Source: a virus
DNA length: 25,493 nucleotides
Direction: 5' to 3' (one strand)
IMG/VR virus record: IMGVR_UViG_3300042355_000114
Location: 1-25,493 of that record
In this document: one piece after another, positions 24,209 through 25,493 of the stretch
Position numbering within the stretch: the first letter of the stretch is position 1
Layout: each line of letters begins with the position of its first letter
Translations under genes and position numbers: made by a program
The notes under the pieces: model-generated
What the model was told of the DNA's origin: nothing
Seen by the model: only the letters and a program-made list of their open reading frames with translations
Databases searched by the model: none

Positions 24209-25002
24209 CTGAATGTCCCGTTGTTGATAGCATCTAGCAGGCGCTTGCCGTACTTTTCTACCGCCGCCTTGGTGATGACGTACTCACCGCCCTGCAAAGC
24301 ACCGTAGCCATCGTCTGGAGCAGGGGCGCGGCCCATCAGACGGTCGGGTGTGACCATGCCGCCTTGGTTGTAACCCAGATCAGAAGCAGATTCAGGACTG
24401 CCGCCAAATTCACCAGTGCCAACGCCGCCACCAAAACCGCCACCAGCGCCAGCAGGACTGCCACCAAATCCGCCGCCAAAAGTGTCCAAAGCCGTTCCGG
24501 TAACAGATGGCTGCGACACTGGTGAACTCATAGCTTCATAAGCCATAGGGGCCAAACCCGTCCCAGTAATACTTGGTTGCTCCATTGGGCCACCAACGGT
24601 AGGGCCACTAAAGCCTAGCCTGTCGCCGCTGTCGTCAACGTAATTATCAACGGTTGGCGCATCGTACAAGCCTTTCTCACTAGCCTGAAACCCCTGCCTA
24701 GCCACATCCATCGCCGCATTCGCAGGCGCAAGCTGTGAAGCCTCGTAGGCGGACATACCTGCGTTGGCTAACCTTCCAATGTTGAACGCCGCACCAACAC
24801 CGGGAACCATGCTAAGACCAAAACGCGCCCCTGGCGACATATTGTTATAGAAATCCCGAAAGCTAGACCTATCTTGCGCTGGGCCTAACCCCATTGGGCC
24901 AGATGGCGGGGCGTTACCAACGCCTTGATAGCCCTCGCCACCCATCATGTTCTGCCGCTGACGCTTACGCAGCATCTCGTTGAAAGCATTGAGGTAGTAC
25001 AT
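24205..25002 (-). CDS. Gly-rich probable virion-associated protein with GGEYVI C-terminal module
   Basis: The product is 265 residues. The N-terminal 60 residues are basic and helical; 60-85 are moderately hydrophobic (FGLSMVPGVGAAFNIGRLAN); 140-172 contain a duplicated unit, QPSITGTGL (142-150) and QPSVTGTAL (164-172); 174-203 are Gly/Phe-rich. The C-terminal part holds NQGGMVTPDRLMG (212-224), DDGYGALQGGEYVI (230-243) and KYGKRLLDAINNG, a module found at the end of many large phage structural or tail-tube-associated proteins. AAGG is upstream of the ATG. It is one of the last late structural genes before lysis and may be an ejected or tail protein; no enzymatic motif is visible. Confidence 0.55.
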   Translation of the reverse strand: MYYLNAFNEMLRKRQRQNMMGGEGYQGVGNAPPSGPMGLGPAQDRSSFRDFYNNMSPGARFGLSMVPGVGAAFNIGRLANAGMSAYEASQLAPANAAMDVARQGFQASEKGLYDAPTVDNYVDDSGDRLGFSGPTVGGPMEQPSITGTGLAPMAYEAMSSPVSQPSVTGTALDTFGGGFGGSPAGAGGGFGGGVGTGEFGGSPESASDLGYNQGGMVTPDRLMGRAPAPDDGYGALQGGEYVITKAAVEKYGKRLLDAINNGTFR

Positions 25003-25017
25003 ATCAAGCCTTGGGTG

Positions 25018-25493
25018 TTACTGTGGGCCTATCATGGCGTTTTGGTTTGGCTGGTTGGTAAATGTTGGCAAACCCATCAAAGAACGCAAAACTGCCTCAT
25101 TGCTACCCGCCAGCGCGTTAACGCCCGGACGATTGTAAGTCGGGATAGCGCGGTTTTGGGCAAACGGAGACATCAAGTAGCTTCGTGCTGCGCCTGAAAC
25201 CATTTGCGGTGCCAATGCGCCAGCAACAGCGCCTATACCTGCGCCGTATGGGCCACCTAAAGCGTTGCCGCCTAAACCTCCAACCCCCATGCCAACGGTA
25301 TTCATCATGGTTTGAGCGCCGGGGGTTCCCATAGTTCCTGGTGGCGTCATAACGGGCCGCGCAATGTTTGCAAAACGCGCTATCAAATCCAAGTCGCCGC
25401 TAAAGTATCGGCCTCTGGTCTGCAAATCATTTGCTAATGTTCGCGCATTAACAGACCCGCCACCTTCCACAATTGCATCTTCTACAGAATGAC
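25018..25493 (-). CDS. C-terminal part of a large virion protein (5' end beyond window)
   Basis: The frame is open to the right edge, so the true start is outside; a GTG at 25470 is in frame but has no good ribosome site and probably is not used. The visible part begins HSVEDAIVEGGGSVNARTLA and continues TRGRYFSGDLDLIARFANIA, a motif I recall near the C-terminus of large phage ejection or internal virion proteins. Then follow Gly/Ala-rich segments (GMGVGGLGGNALGGPYGAG, IGAVAGALAPQM) that look like a membrane-interacting helix pair, and a polar tail ending QNAMIGPQ. It is expected to be part of a protein delivered with the DNA. It lies 15 bases before the Gly-rich gene. Confidence 0.55.
   Translation of the reverse strand, partial: HSVEDAIVEGGGSVNARTLANDLQTRGRYFSGDLDLIARFANIARPVMTPPGTMGTPGAQTMMNTVGMGVGGLGGNALGGPYGAGIGAVAGALAPQMVSGAARSYLMSPFAQNRAIPTYNRPGVNALAGSNEAVLRSLMGLPTFTNQPNQNAMIGPQ

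Noticed and set aside
24420-24485. Repeated GGCGGT-like units in the Gly-rich gene, resembling a tandem repeat array
   Set aside because: It is in-frame low-complexity coding sequence for a Gly/Phe-rich linker, not a CRISPR or non-coding repeat.

Overview
This window is part of a tailed-phage genome, or a prophage or metagenomic contig of one. It has a P22-type (podovirus-like) packaging and portal module, a self-contained replication and recombination module, two runs of tiny overlapping accessory genes, and a lysis cassette. Tight packing (ATGA, GTGA and TTGA overlaps), strong AGGAG-type ribosome sites and the portal, TerL and tailspike families all point to a virus of a Gram-negative bacterium. 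Several small proteins resemble ones I remember from phages of Betaproteobacteria (Burkholderiales, often freshwater), but that host guess is inference only. No integrase, excisionase or CI-like repressor is visible, so lifestyle cannot be decided here.

Layout. (1) 1-9332, minus strand, the packaging and head cassette read right to left: TerS, TerL, four tiny basic proteins, P22-like portal, a three-gene tail-fibre/tailspike block, three small proteins, and a scaffold protein. A ribosome site at the left edge announces the next gene, presumably the coat protein. (2) 9333-9646, a 314-bp control region rich in palindromes, from which the TerS operon and a plus-strand operon diverge. (3) 9647-11863, plus strand: a minimal beta-sliding-clamp-like protein and a chain of very small genes, ending at a hairpin shared with the convergent operon. 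(4) 11891-17773, minus strand: Sak4-like ATPase, two small proteins, DUF669-type protein, Cas4/RecB-like nuclease, cytosine-C5 methyltransferase, SF2 helicase, a small Cys-rich protein and a VRR-NUC nuclease. This looks like a recombination/replication operon. (5) 17824-17858, overlapping divergent promoters. (6) 17887-22575, plus strand: a Toprim primase fused to a RepA-like helicase, then a second promoter and about thirteen tiny translationally coupled genes. (7) 22535-25493, minus strand: the end of the late operon, with a virion-protein C-terminus, a Gly-rich protein, two small membrane proteins, a GTA-type three-helix holin and a GH24 endolysin. The coat and tail genes are missing. Since both edges are open and minus-strand, they would fit between the right and left edges if the genome is circular.

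The most striking item is at 13998-14913. The methyltransferase gene is covered almost end to end by a second intact same-strand reading frame of 295 codons. The second frame has its own start and ribosome site, and its product resembles a family usually annotated only as hypothetical. A run of ten G lies inside the dual-coding stretch. It is either a true overlapping gene pair or a widespread annotation artefact; both are testable. Other points of interest are the palindrome cluster between the divergent operons, an apparently leaderless promoter-start arrangement at 19891-19929, a phage clamp without a visible polymerase, and an AT-rich split tailspike cassette inserted between portal and scaffold.
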